Shown here: one piece after another, positions 1 to 8,033 of the stretch
How the letters are laid out: the number at the start of each line of letters is the position of its first letter
Position numbering within the stretch: position 1 is the stretch's first letter
Origin: Nitrincola sp048264025
GTDB taxonomy: Bacteria > Pseudomonadota > Gammaproteobacteria > Pseudomonadales > Balneatricaceae
Direction: 5' to 3'
Length of the DNA stretch: 64,000 nt
NCBI RefSeq assembly: GCF_048264025.1
Contig: NZ_JBLXDN010000004.1
Coordinates: forward strand, 62,001 to 126,000
The notes under the pieces: generated by a model
What the model was told of the DNA's origin: nothing
The model's database searches: none
The model's input: the letters and a program-made list of their open reading frames with translations, nothing else
Position numbers and translations under genes: made by a program

Positions 1-990
1 ACGCAGCCGCAGAATGCGCTGAATACAGCTTCTACAACACTCTTCCGTACCGAAAATGCCAATCAGGTAGCAGTTTTGGCAGCAGACCTGGGCGGCGACC
101 TAATGTTTGCGGGTCTGGGGAGTCTGGAAGTTGGCCAGGTGCTGACGGATGGTGTTCAGGCTGATAATGTCTGGATACGTGCTCAGCAGGATCTCAGGCT
201 GACTCAATCGGTAGTTGCTGACGCGACTGGATTGCGTCCAGTGATATTGTCGGCGGGTAATCAATTTTTCAACCAGACGGGTCAGGGTACTGATGCAATT
301 CAGGCTCAGGGTGGGTGGTTGATCTATGAGCAGAGCGTCAATGGCTTTACCCAGCGGCTGGCTGGGTTGGTACCCGATTTCAGCTTTTTCAGCACTAGCT
401 ACGAACTGCAACGTCCAGGCAATGTTAGCTTGATGGGTAACGGTTATCTGGTGGGTACGCCGATTGCCGATCCAGAACAGTATCTGCGTCTTCCGGGAAC
501 AGAGAACAACACCAGTGGTAACCCTTTGACAGAGGGTGCAGCGTCTCAGCAGCCCAGTCCTTTGCTGGTATCCCTGGCACCGGTTATCGAGTCAGATCCA
601 GATACCAGCTATGGCATGACGCTGTCGGTACTGCCTGCCGAAAGCGGATTTGCCAGTCTGACAACCCACTCAACGGGTGGACGTACCCTGGTAGCGCCTG
701 TCGCTATGCAGGTTAGTGCGGATAAGCCGTTCCAGACCTTGCTGGGTCGTATACTGGGCGATGCAGAGTTGATTGGTGTTTCGCTGGTTGACGGTTCGCC
801 ATTACCGGATACACTGCAACTGCTGGGTAAGGGGCCTTCATTGCGACTGGTTGGCAGCCTGCCTTTGAGCAGCTCACCGTTGTTTATACGACTGGCCATG
901 CAGCATCCGCACAGCGGTGAACCACAATGGGTGGATATCCTGATTGAGATCACTGCGCCTGAAGACGACACTGAAACAACAATTATCTAA
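1..990 (+). CDS. C-terminal part of a large filamentous-haemagglutinin-like exoprotein (5' end outside window)
   Basis: The reading frame is open from base 1, so the visible 329 residues are only the C-terminal end; the internal TTG at 76 is not a real start. What is seen: a beta-rich, Gly/Ser/Asn-rich sequence with short repeating strands. It includes a segment of the type Gly-Trp-Leu-Ile-Tyr-Glu followed by Leu-Val-Pro-Asp-Phe, which resembles the region after the repeats of filamentous haemagglutinin-like (two-partner secretion) proteins. After a Pro/Ser-rich linker a roughly 120-residue beta-sandwich-like domain ends the protein. There is no C-terminal Phe, no beta-barrel and no LPXTG-type anchor. 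The next six genes follow with tiny gaps and look like its export or processing machinery. A giant adhesin or matrix protein is inferred; total size cannot be known here. Confidence 0.6.
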   Translation, partial: TQPQNALNTASTTLFRTENANQVAVLAADLGGDLMFAGLGSLEVGQVLTDGVQADNVWIRAQQDLRLTQSVVADATGLRPVILSAGNQFFNQTGQGTDAIQAQGGWLIYEQSVNGFTQRLAGLVPDFSFFSTSYELQRPGNVSLMGNGYLVGTPIADPEQYLRLPGTENNTSGNPLTEGAASQQPSPLLVSLAPVIESDPDTSYGMTLSVLPAESGFASLTTHSTGGRTLVAPVAMQVSADKPFQTLLGRILGDAELIGVSLVDGSPLPDTLQLLGKGPSLRLVGSLPLSSSPLFIRLAMQHPHSGEPQWVDILIEITAPEDDTETTII

Positions 991-1012
991 CAGCACCCTA
1001 GAGGATCAATGC

Positions 1013-1315
1013 ATGAGTGATGAAAACGAACTGAAATCAGCCGCACAAGCTAACCCTGCCCAGTCGCCCAAAATCCACTGGGACGACAGTGAAATGCAGA
1101 CTAACTATTCCAATGTCTGCAATGTCATGGGTACGCGTGAGGAGATCATGTTGCTGTTCGGTTCCAATCAGGCCTGGCAAACGGGTCAGACCGAAGTGAA
1201 GGTTAAATTATCCAATCGTATTCTGCTGACACCCCATGCGGCGAAACGCCTCAAGGTATTGCTGGAAATGGGCCTGAAAGAATATGAAACCAGATTCGGT
1301 GAAGTCAAACTCTGA
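1013..1315 (+). CDS. DUF3467-family small protein
   Basis: A 100-residue protein that I recognise as DUF3467-like: an Asp-rich start, a Tyr-Ser-Asn-Val core, a Leu-Leu-Phe-Gly segment, and a C-terminal helix beginning Leu-Thr-Pro-His-Ala-Ala-Lys that is typical of the family. There is no signal peptide or membrane segment, so it is probably cytoplasmic. The start at 1013 was chosen because GAGG at 1001-1004 sits at good spacing; an open frame extends further upstream but into the preceding gene. It lies 22 bases after the exoprotein stop, and its last 32 bases overlap the GAF-HlyD gene, which suggests translational coupling. The biochemical function of the family is unknown to me; a chaperone or regulatory role in exoprotein export is only inferred from position. 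Confidence 0.72.
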   Translation: MSDENELKSAAQANPAQSPKIHWDDSEMQTNYSNVCNVMGTREEIMLLFGSNQAWQTGQTEVKVKLSNRILLTPHAAKRLKVLLEMGLKEYETRFGEVKL

Positions 1316-3107
1316 TATTGCTGTGACAGAATCATCCAACGACTGGCTCGGACAGCTACAACAGGCGTCTGAGCCAGATTTTTTTGTACGTTGGCTGGCG
1401 TTGTTACAGCAGGAGTTGCCAGGTCTTGAAGAGGCCGTATTGGTATTGGGACCAGCTGATCAGGGGCCTTTCAAGCCCATTGTGACACATCCACAGAACA
1501 CCCCCTGTTCATCGGTGTTGATGCGCTTGTGCGAACAGGTTATGCAACTACGCCGTCCGTTGAGTCAGCGTAATGAGTCTGTGACCCACTGGGTAGTGCC
1601 TATTCAACAGGGTGGTGCACTACTGGGGGTATTGGGTCTGACGGCTAAGAGTCTCTCGACACAGCAACGCCAATGGCTGCAGTGGGGCCTGGGGTGGATA
1701 CTGACCCGTACCGAGACTTATCAGCAGGCTGGAGACAGTGAGCTGAGTGAACGTCTGATGGTGCTGCTGGATCTGTTGATGTCCTCTGTTGGAGGGCAGT
1801 CATTGCAGGATGCTTGTCAGGCTGTTTTGTCTCAGGCTGCTGTGAATCTGGGTTGTGATCGAATAGCGCTGGGCTTTGCTACCGGGCAGAGTGTTCGCAT
1901 GGTAACCCTCTCCAACAGTGCTGAATTCACCCGCAGAATCGATCTGGTGCAGTGTATTGAAGGTGCCATGAACGAGGCCGTGGACCAGGGGCATAGTCTA
2001 TGCTGGCCGCAGCAACAGACCAGTCTCGATACCTTCAGAGCACATCAGGCGTTAATTCGTGAGCAGGGTAATCACACGGTATTGACGGTACCCTTCATGA
2101 CGGATGTCGAAAATTACGGCGCCATCTGTTTCGAGTGGGCTGAAGCGCCTGATGAACAGCAGCCAGAGTTAGCTGAATCCATTGCCAGTGTTGTTGGCCG
2201 CGTGCTGTTGGAAAAGCGTCAGTCAGAACTGTCTTTGCTCAGTTATCTGGGCCGGCGCGTGAAACATGTCTGCAAGCGTCTGGTCGGGCCTCGCTACCTG
2301 GGCACCAAGCTGCTGGTGTTGTTAGTGACCGTGAGCGTGATATTTTTTACCTTGGCTGAAGGCACTTTCCGCTTAGCATCAGATGCTCGCCTTGAAGGGG
2401 CATCGAACCGCACTCTTTCGGCTCCCTTTGACAGCTATGTTATGGTTGCCCATTACCGTGCGGGTCAGACCGTGGAAGAAGGCGAGGTGCTGGCCGAGCT
2501 GGATGACAGTGATCTGCGCCTTGAGCAACTTCGCTGGCAGAGCCAGTTAGCACAGTTTGAACGTCAAATGCGCCAGTCCCAGGCGCAACGCGATACGGCT
2601 CAGGCAAGGGTTGCTGCCGCACAGACCGAGCAGGCCGAAGCTCAACTGGCACTGACCAACTCATTGCTCAGCCGCACGCAGATTCGCGCACCCTTTACGG
2701 CGCTGATTACGCGAGGTGATCTATCCCAAGACTTGGGCCTGCCGGTTACCAAAGGGCAAGTGCTGTTTGAGCTGGCGCCACTGGATGAATATCGTTTAGT
2801 CCTGGATCTGGCAGAAACTGATATGGCACATATTCGTGAAGGGCAGCAAGGCCAGTTGGTTCTGAAAGCCTTTCCAGAGGCCAGAATCGATTTCGAGGTG
2901 ATTAGCGTAACGCCCGTGGCCGAAGCTCGTGATGGCAAGAACCTGTTTCGCGTTGAAGCTGAAATCGCTCAGCTGTTACCCGCTATGCGTCCTGGTATGG
3001 AAGGTGTGGCAAAAGTGGAGGTCAGTCAGCAGCGTTTGATCTGGATATGGACACGTACACTGGTAGACTGGGCACGTCTGCAATGGTGGAAGTGGTTGGG
3101 GCGCTAA
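1284..3107 (+). CDS. GAF domain fused to a HlyD-type membrane adaptor
   Basis: A 607-residue protein. Residues about 150-310 read as a GAF-like sensory domain in the cytoplasmic half, and a single hydrophobic segment lies at about 341-361. Residues about 375-580 form a HlyD/membrane-fusion-type arm: a split biotinyl-lipoyl-like beta domain (Val-Glu-Glu-Gly-Glu-Val), a Gln/Ala-rich coiled coil at about 410-460, the second lipoyl half (Arg-Ala-Pro-Phe) and a beta barrel. The C-terminal 24 residues are very Trp-rich (six Trp), as if they sit at a membrane interface. Fusion of a cytoplasmic ligand sensor to a periplasmic adaptor is unusual. The start overlaps the DUF3467 gene; in-frame GTG codons at 1299 and 1323 are alternatives. 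The stop overlaps the next start in TAATG. Confidence 0.8.
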   Translation: MKPDSVKSNSDIAVTESSNDWLGQLQQASEPDFFVRWLALLQQELPGLEEAVLVLGPADQGPFKPIVTHPQNTPCSSVLMRLCEQVMQLRRPLSQRNESVTHWVVPIQQGGALLGVLGLTAKSLSTQQRQWLQWGLGWILTRTETYQQAGDSELSERLMVLLDLLMSSVGGQSLQDACQAVLSQAAVNLGCDRIALGFATGQSVRMVTLSNSAEFTRRIDLVQCIEGAMNEAVDQGHSLCWPQQQTSLDTFRAHQALIREQGNHTVLTVPFMTDVENYGAICFEWAEAPDEQQPELAESIASVVGRVLLEKRQSELSLLSYLGRRVKHVCKRLVGPRYLGTKLLVLLVTVSVIFFTLAEGTFRLASDARLEGASNRTLSAPFDSYVMVAHYRAGQTVEEGEVLAELDDSDLRLEQLRWQSQLAQFERQMRQSQAQRDTAQARVAAAQTEQAEAQLALTNSLLSRTQIRAPFTALITRGDLSQDLGLPVTKGQVLFELAPLDEYRLVLDLAETDMAHIREGQQGQLVLKAFPEARIDFEVISVTPVAEARDGKNLFRVEAEIAQLLPAMRPGMEGVAKVEVSQQRLIWIWTRTLVDWARLQWWKWLGR

Positions 3108-5263
3108 TGTCTTCTCTTTTTTCAGCGTCCTGGTATCGCTTGGCAGATCTGGTCCCTCGGCTACGTACACAAACCCGGATTTTTCGGCATGTCTATCGTG
3201 GTCAGCGCTGGCATGTCATTCAGGATTTAGCCAGTGGCAAATTCTTGCGTCTGAACCCCACAGCTTACAGTATCCTCTCGCTGGTGGATGGACAGTCTAC
3301 GCTTGATCAAATCTGGAAACAGGCGGTTGAGCAGTTGCAGGATGATGCGCCGAGTCAGGATGAGGTGCTGCAGTTGATGACGCAGTTAAACCAGATCGGT
3401 GTACTGACCAGCAATCGAACTCCCGATATTGAAGAGCTTAGCGAACGCTCTATCAAAGCACGACGCAATCGTGTTAAACAATATATTGCCAACCCATTGG
3501 CGCTAAGGGTGCCATTGATTGATCCGGATCGTTTTTTGCAGCACTTAGTGGGTCATATTCCAGTCTGGGCACGACCGCTGCTGCTGACTATCTGGTTAGT
3601 CACTGTGGTGTTCGGTATCAGTCTTGCGGCACTTCACTGGCCCGAACTGACCGGTGATCTGACACGACTGGTATTTACCCCGGAGTATATTTTTACGCTG
3701 ATCCTGGTGTTTCCACTGATCAAAGCGATCCATGAATTGGGACATGGTATTGCGATCAAACTGTTTGGTGGCCAGTGTCATGAAATGGGGTTGATGTTTC
3801 TGGTGATGGTCCCGATTCCCTACGTTGATGCCAGTCATGCCATAGCATTTAAGAGCAAATACCAGCGTATGCTGGTGGGCGCTGCCGGGATGATGATTGA
3901 GCTATTTGTTGCCAGTCTCGCACTGTGGCTCTGGACCTGGACACAGCCGGGACTGCTGAGGGTCTTTCTACACGATATTGTGATCCTCGCGGGTGTGGTA
4001 ACGCTGTTATTCAACTTGAACCCTTTATTAAGATTCGATGGTTACTACATTTTCAGTGACTGGCTGGAAATTCCCAATCTGGGGAATAAAGCGAATCAGT
4101 ATTTTGGCTATTTACTGAAACGTTACTTGTTGCGTATTGACCGAGGCTTACAGCCGCCACGTCTAACGGCTGGAGAACCGGCTTGGTTGATTAGCTTTGC
4201 ACTGTTGTCTTTTGTATATCGGATGTTCATTGTCGGGATGATTCTGCTGTTTGTCGCCTCCCAGTTTTTTGTCATCGGGGTGCTGCTGGCGGCCTATGCG
4301 TTCTTTTTGATGATTTTGATGCCGTTGAGTCGTACCCTCAAGACAGCCTTTAGCGATCCATTAATCAGTGAAAAGCGTCCTCGTCTGTACCTGGTCAGTT
4401 TCACGGCTGTTAGTCTGCTGGTAGGGTTGGTCGGGGTGCTGCCCTTGCCATCAGCGACCTTTGTAGAGGGGGTGGTGTGGATGCCGGAGCAGTCACAGGT
4501 ACGCGCACGGACCGACTGTTTTGGTCAGCAGGTACTACACAACCCCGGGGTCGTGAAAGCCGATGAGCCCCTGCTATACTGTGATGAGCCTGTATTGCCA
4601 GCCGAGCTGCAGGAAACGCAGGCACGTTTGGCTGAGCTGGATGCGGAGTTGCTGCTGGCGAGAGGGACAGACAGAGTCCTGGCACAAAATCTTCTGGAAG
4701 AGCGCCAGCATGTTGAGCAGCGTGTTGCTACGCTTGAACAGCGTATTGATGCCTTCGAAATTCGCAGTCCACATGCGGGTGAATTTGTGATGTCATCGCC
4801 TGATGACTTTATGGGTCGCTGGTATCATCGTGGCGATATTATTGGCTATCTGCTGGATCCTAGCCACTTCACTTTACTTGTTGCTGTTGATCAGGCCGAT
4901 GTTGACCGTATTCGCAGTGACAGTGTCAGTATTGCTATGCGTTCTGCCGACTCAGTACATCAGTCACACCCACTTCGAATATTGCGAGCTGTGCCAGCAG
5001 CCACGCGTGATCTGCCAAGCCTGGCGTTGTCATTGCAAGGGGGAGGGCGTATTGGCTTAAGCCCTGACGGAGCGCCGGGAAGTCGGCCTCAGGCACTCAA
5101 TCCGGTATTTCTGTTCGAACTGGAACTGCTGCAGCCCGAAAACTTTGCGGTACAGGCTTTGGGTGGACGTGTCTATGTTCGCTTTGCGCATACCGATGAG
5201 TCAGCGGCACGGCAGATATACCGTCACCTGCGTGAACTCTTTATTCGTCGTTTTGGAATCTGA
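3107..5263 (+). CDS. PqqD-like domain + site-2 (M50) membrane peptidase + HlyD-like arm
   Basis: A 718-residue membrane protein. An N-terminal region at about 25-100 (Phe-Leu-Arg-Leu-Asn-Pro-Thr-Ala, then a helical stretch) resembles the PqqD/RRE peptide-binding fold. A polytopic membrane core follows, carrying the zinc motif HELGH at residues 209-213 and the second M50 motif NPLLRFDGYY with its metal-ligand Asp at 311. From about residue 450 the sequence becomes soluble, with lipoyl-like strands, a Leu/Glu/Arg coiled coil and a beta barrel similar to HlyD adaptors. The start at 3107 was chosen because the ATG overlaps the previous stop; an in-frame ATG at 3047 would add 20 residues inside the upstream gene. 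Family knowledge: S2P proteases cut substrates within the membrane. Its substrate is unknown; the giant exoprotein or its leader is the obvious guess. Confidence 0.85.
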   Translation: MSSLFSASWYRLADLVPRLRTQTRIFRHVYRGQRWHVIQDLASGKFLRLNPTAYSILSLVDGQSTLDQIWKQAVEQLQDDAPSQDEVLQLMTQLNQIGVLTSNRTPDIEELSERSIKARRNRVKQYIANPLALRVPLIDPDRFLQHLVGHIPVWARPLLLTIWLVTVVFGISLAALHWPELTGDLTRLVFTPEYIFTLILVFPLIKAIHELGHGIAIKLFGGQCHEMGLMFLVMVPIPYVDASHAIAFKSKYQRMLVGAAGMMIELFVASLALWLWTWTQPGLLRVFLHDIVILAGVVTLLFNLNPLLRFDGYYIFSDWLEIPNLGNKANQYFGYLLKRYLLRIDRGLQPPRLTAGEPAWLISFALLSFVYRMFIVGMILLFVASQFFVIGVLLAAYAFFLMILMPLSRTLKTAFSDPLISEKRPRLYLVSFTAVSLLVGLVGVLPLPSATFVEGVVWMPEQSQVRARTDCFGQQVLHNPGVVKADEPLLYCDEPVLPAELQETQARLAELDAELLLARGTDRVLAQNLLEERQHVEQRVATLEQRIDAFEIRSPHAGEFVMSSPDDFMGRWYHRGDIIGYLLDPSHFTLLVAVDQADVDRIRSDSVSIAMRSADSVHQSHPLRILRAVPAATRDLPSLALSLQGGGRIGLSPDGAPGSRPQALNPVFLFELELLQPENFAVQALGGRVYVRFAHTDESAARQIYRHLRELFIRRFGI

Positions 5264-5266
5264 TCC

Positions 5267-7246
5267 ATGTATGCATTGCAAACACGCACTGTTCAGTATC
5301 CGCAACGTACAGATTGGCATGAAGATCCCTTGTTAGTGCGATTCTGGGACCGCGGTGCGACGTTGTTTCGTCGGCTGATTCTGATGAATGAAGCGCGACA
5401 AAAGGCATTCGTACGGGCGGTGTCAAAGTGTGAAATGGAACTGCAGGGGGCAACGTCTGAAGTGTTACAGCAGGCTTTATGTGATGTGCGCCTGCATTTG
5501 CGTCGGGAGGGTCTACAGCAGCGGCATTTGGCACAGGCTTTTGCACTGGTGCGTGTGGCATCGCAACAGACGCTAGGGTTACGCCATCATGATGTACAGA
5601 TTCGTGGCGGCCATGCCTTAGTGCAGGGTTTTCTGATCGAAATGAATACCGGCGAAGGTAAAACACTGACGGCTACCCTGGCCGCTGCTGTGGCGGCACT
5701 GTCAGGTCGACAAGTTCAGGTGGTGACGGTCAATGATTATCTGGCTCAACGGGATGCTACTGAAATGCAGCCTCTCTATGAATGGTTGGGGCTACGCATC
5801 GCCTGGGTGCTTGAACAGGCCGGACCGGCTGAACGACGCCAGGCCTATCAGGCTGATATTGTGTACTGCACCGGAAAAACGCTGACCTTTGACTACCTCA
5901 AGGACCGTATCGCTCTGGATGATCGTGTATCGCCTTTAAAAATGTTACTGGATGCCTACACCGGTCGCTGGCAACAACAGGTGCTCTTGCCAGGATTGCA
6001 GTTTGCCATAGTGGATGAAGTGGACAGCATTCTGATCGATGAAGCACGCACACCGCTGATTATTTCATCCTCTGGCGGCTCAGCAGAAGAAGACGCTTTT
6101 TATGTCAGCGCGATTGAATTCGCCCAGCAACTGCGACAGGCAGAACATTTTCAATTCAGCGAAAACCGTCAGTTGATTGACCTGACACTGGCTGGACGTC
6201 ATCTGCTGGAGCAACTGACTGCTGAAGCGGAAGGGCTGTGGTGTAACCGTTTTCGGCGAGAAGAAGCGATATTGCAAGCACTCAGTGCATTGCATCGCTT
6301 TCAACGGGATATTCATTATATTGTTCGCGACGACAAGGTGCTGATTGTTGATGAACATACTGGGCGGATCATGCCAGATCGTTCCTGGGAGAAAGGTATG
6401 CAGCAGCTGATTGAGGTCAAGGAGAGTGTTTCCTTGACACCGCCTCGTGTCACTCTGGCAAAAATCAGTTTTCAGCTGTTCTTTCGTCGCTTTCTGCAAC
6501 TTTCCGGAATGTCGGGCACCTGTCGTGAAATTGCCGGGGAGATCAGTCGGGTGTACAACCTGCGGATGATCCGTATCCCGCCGCATAAACCCAGCCAACG
6601 TGTACAACATGCCAATCAGTTATTCGCCGATGTAGAGCAAAAATGGCTGGCAGTTGAAGCCTGTATTATTGAGTGCCAGCAACGCGGGCAGCCGGTGCTG
6701 GTTGGGACCCGTTCGATTTTAGCCGCAGATACCTTATCATCGCGCCTGCAGTCCCGTGGCGTTGAGCACCAATTATTACATGCCCGCCAGGATGAAACTG
6801 AGGCAGAAATTGTTGCACAGGCAGGGCAGCGCGGGCGCGTCACCATCGCTACGAATATGGCTGGACGAGGAACCGATATCAAACTGCAAGCGGGTGTAGC
6901 TGAACTGGGTGGTTTGCATGTACTGATCACTGAGTTGCATGATAATCAGCGTATCGATCGGCAATTAATTGGCCGTTGTGCTCGACAGGGCGAACCCGGT
7001 AGTTGGCAGGAAATATTGTCACTTGAGGATGAGCTGGTGGCCAACTGGTTACCTGTATTAAATCGTCTACTGAGCCTGTTGTTGCGCTCTGCTCCTGAAA
7101 ATCGAGCAATTCAATGGATGGCCCGCCGCTATTACCGATCCGCACAGTGGATGCTGGAGCGCTTACACCGGCGTATTCGTGCCAAACTGCTTAAGGCCGA
7201 ATTCAATTTGCGCCGGTCACTTTCTTTTACCGGTAAGATGGAGTAA
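5267..7246 (+). CDS. SecA-paralogue translocase ATPase, C-terminally shortened
   Basis: A 659-residue DEAD-type motor clearly related to SecA. It has Walker A at residues 126-133 (MNTGEGKT), DEVD at 250-253 followed by the SecA signature Leu-Ile-Asp-Glu-Ala-Arg-Thr-Pro, a preprotein-binding-domain-sized insert at about 260-355, and a second nucleotide-binding domain. That domain carries Asn-Met-Ala-Gly-Arg-Gly-Thr-Asp near 530-537 and a Gln-Leu-Ile-Gly-Arg-Cys-Ala-Arg-Gln-Gly motif near 566-576. Housekeeping SecA is about 900 residues; this protein stops about 65 residues after the Ser-Leu-Glu-Asp motif. It therefore lacks most of the helical wing/scaffold region and the C-terminal zinc finger that binds SecB and lipids. 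It starts 3 bases after the M50 stop. It probably drives export of a specific substrate, not general secretion. Confidence 0.88.
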   Translation: MYALQTRTVQYPQRTDWHEDPLLVRFWDRGATLFRRLILMNEARQKAFVRAVSKCEMELQGATSEVLQQALCDVRLHLRREGLQQRHLAQAFALVRVASQQTLGLRHHDVQIRGGHALVQGFLIEMNTGEGKTLTATLAAAVAALSGRQVQVVTVNDYLAQRDATEMQPLYEWLGLRIAWVLEQAGPAERRQAYQADIVYCTGKTLTFDYLKDRIALDDRVSPLKMLLDAYTGRWQQQVLLPGLQFAIVDEVDSILIDEARTPLIISSSGGSAEEDAFYVSAIEFAQQLRQAEHFQFSENRQLIDLTLAGRHLLEQLTAEAEGLWCNRFRREEAILQALSALHRFQRDIHYIVRDDKVLIVDEHTGRIMPDRSWEKGMQQLIEVKESVSLTPPRVTLAKISFQLFFRRFLQLSGMSGTCREIAGEISRVYNLRMIRIPPHKPSQRVQHANQLFADVEQKWLAVEACIIECQQRGQPVLVGTRSILAADTLSSRLQSRGVEHQLLHARQDETEAEIVAQAGQRGRVTIATNMAGRGTDIKLQAGVAELGGLHVLITELHDNQRIDRQLIGRCARQGEPGSWQEILSLEDELVANWLPVLNRLLSLLLRSAPENRAIQWMARRYYRSAQWMLERLHRRIRAKLLKAEFNLRRSLSFTGKME

Positions 7247-7249
7247 ATC

Positions 7250-7975
7250 ATGCGTTGGATGAAACAACAGATAGCTGCCGGGTTTTGCGTACTTGCCGTT
7301 GCTGTACCTATTCAGGCAACTGAGCTGTCAGTGCTGAGTTGTTTGCTGGAACCTTCACTGGATGCCGAGTTAGGTGTGCCTGTTGAGGGTGTGCTGGCTA
7401 AGGTTCATGCTGAGCGTTCGGTAAGGGTAGAGCAGGGTGCCGTATTGGCAGAGCTGGACCTCTCGGTAGAGCAAGCGATAATTAGCATGCAGCGTGCTCG
7501 CGAAAATTATGCCAGTCGGCGTCTGGAGCGCATTCAGGAGTTGCAATCAGGCAACCTGATACCCGCTCAGGAAGTGGATGACATCCGCACTGAGCAGCAA
7601 CTGGCCCGCCTTGAGCTGGCTGTCCAGCAGGAACAATTGGAACTGCGCCGAGTGGTTAGTCCATTTTCCGGTATCATTGTGGAACGCTATGCTGATGTCG
7701 GTGACTTGATACAAAAAAGTCATATTTTTCGATTAGTGCAGTTGGACCCGCTTTATGTTGAGGTGGTGATGACACTGGATCAATTTGGTCGGGTCGTTCC
7801 CGGCGACAGGTATCAGGTACATTTGCAACATCTAGAGACACAGCATGATGCTGAAGTGATTGCTGTTGATCCGATTATAGATGCCGGAAGTGGTACCTTT
7901 CGCGTGCGTCTGTCATTACCCAATCCGGATTCGCATATCCCGGCAGGTTTGAGTTGTAGTATTAACCCACTTTAA
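7250..7975 (+). CDS. Periplasmic HlyD/RND-type adaptor protein, exported
   Basis: A 241-residue protein with an N-terminal signal peptide (a hydrophobic core ending near Ile-Gln-Ala-Thr). Next come a lipoyl-like half (Pro-Val-Glu-Gly-Val-Leu), a coiled-coil hairpin rich in Arg/Glu/Gln at about 80-135, the second half with Val-Ser-Pro-Phe-Ser-Gly-Ile-Ile-Val, and a beta-barrel segment. It is short for an RND adaptor (usually 350 or more) and lacks the membrane-proximal domain. It starts 4 bases after the SecA-like gene, with GGAG at 7239-7242 as the ribosome site. There is no pump gene next to it, so it more likely partners the GAF-HlyD and M50-HlyD proteins in the periplasm. Confidence 0.8.
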   Translation: MRWMKQQIAAGFCVLAVAVPIQATELSVLSCLLEPSLDAELGVPVEGVLAKVHAERSVRVEQGAVLAELDLSVEQAIISMQRARENYASRRLERIQELQSGNLIPAQEVDDIRTEQQLARLELAVQQEQLELRRVVSPFSGIIVERYADVGDLIQKSHIFRLVQLDPLYVEVVMTLDQFGRVVPGDRYQVHLQHLETQHDAEVIAVDPIIDAGSGTFRVRLSLPNPDSHIPAGLSCSINPL

Positions 7976-8033
7976 CTTTACGGATTGCGCATAAGGCTCT
8001 ATCCGACATGAATAACTGATCAGAGATTTAAGT

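Noticed and set aside
3047..3106. Upstream ATG extending the M50 protein by 20 residues
   Set aside because: It lies inside the GAF-HlyD gene, and the ATG at 3107 gives the usual one-base stop/start overlap.
6080..6610. 176-residue minus-strand frame inside the SecA-like gene
   Set aside because: It is a shadow of a strongly conserved coding region with no domain.
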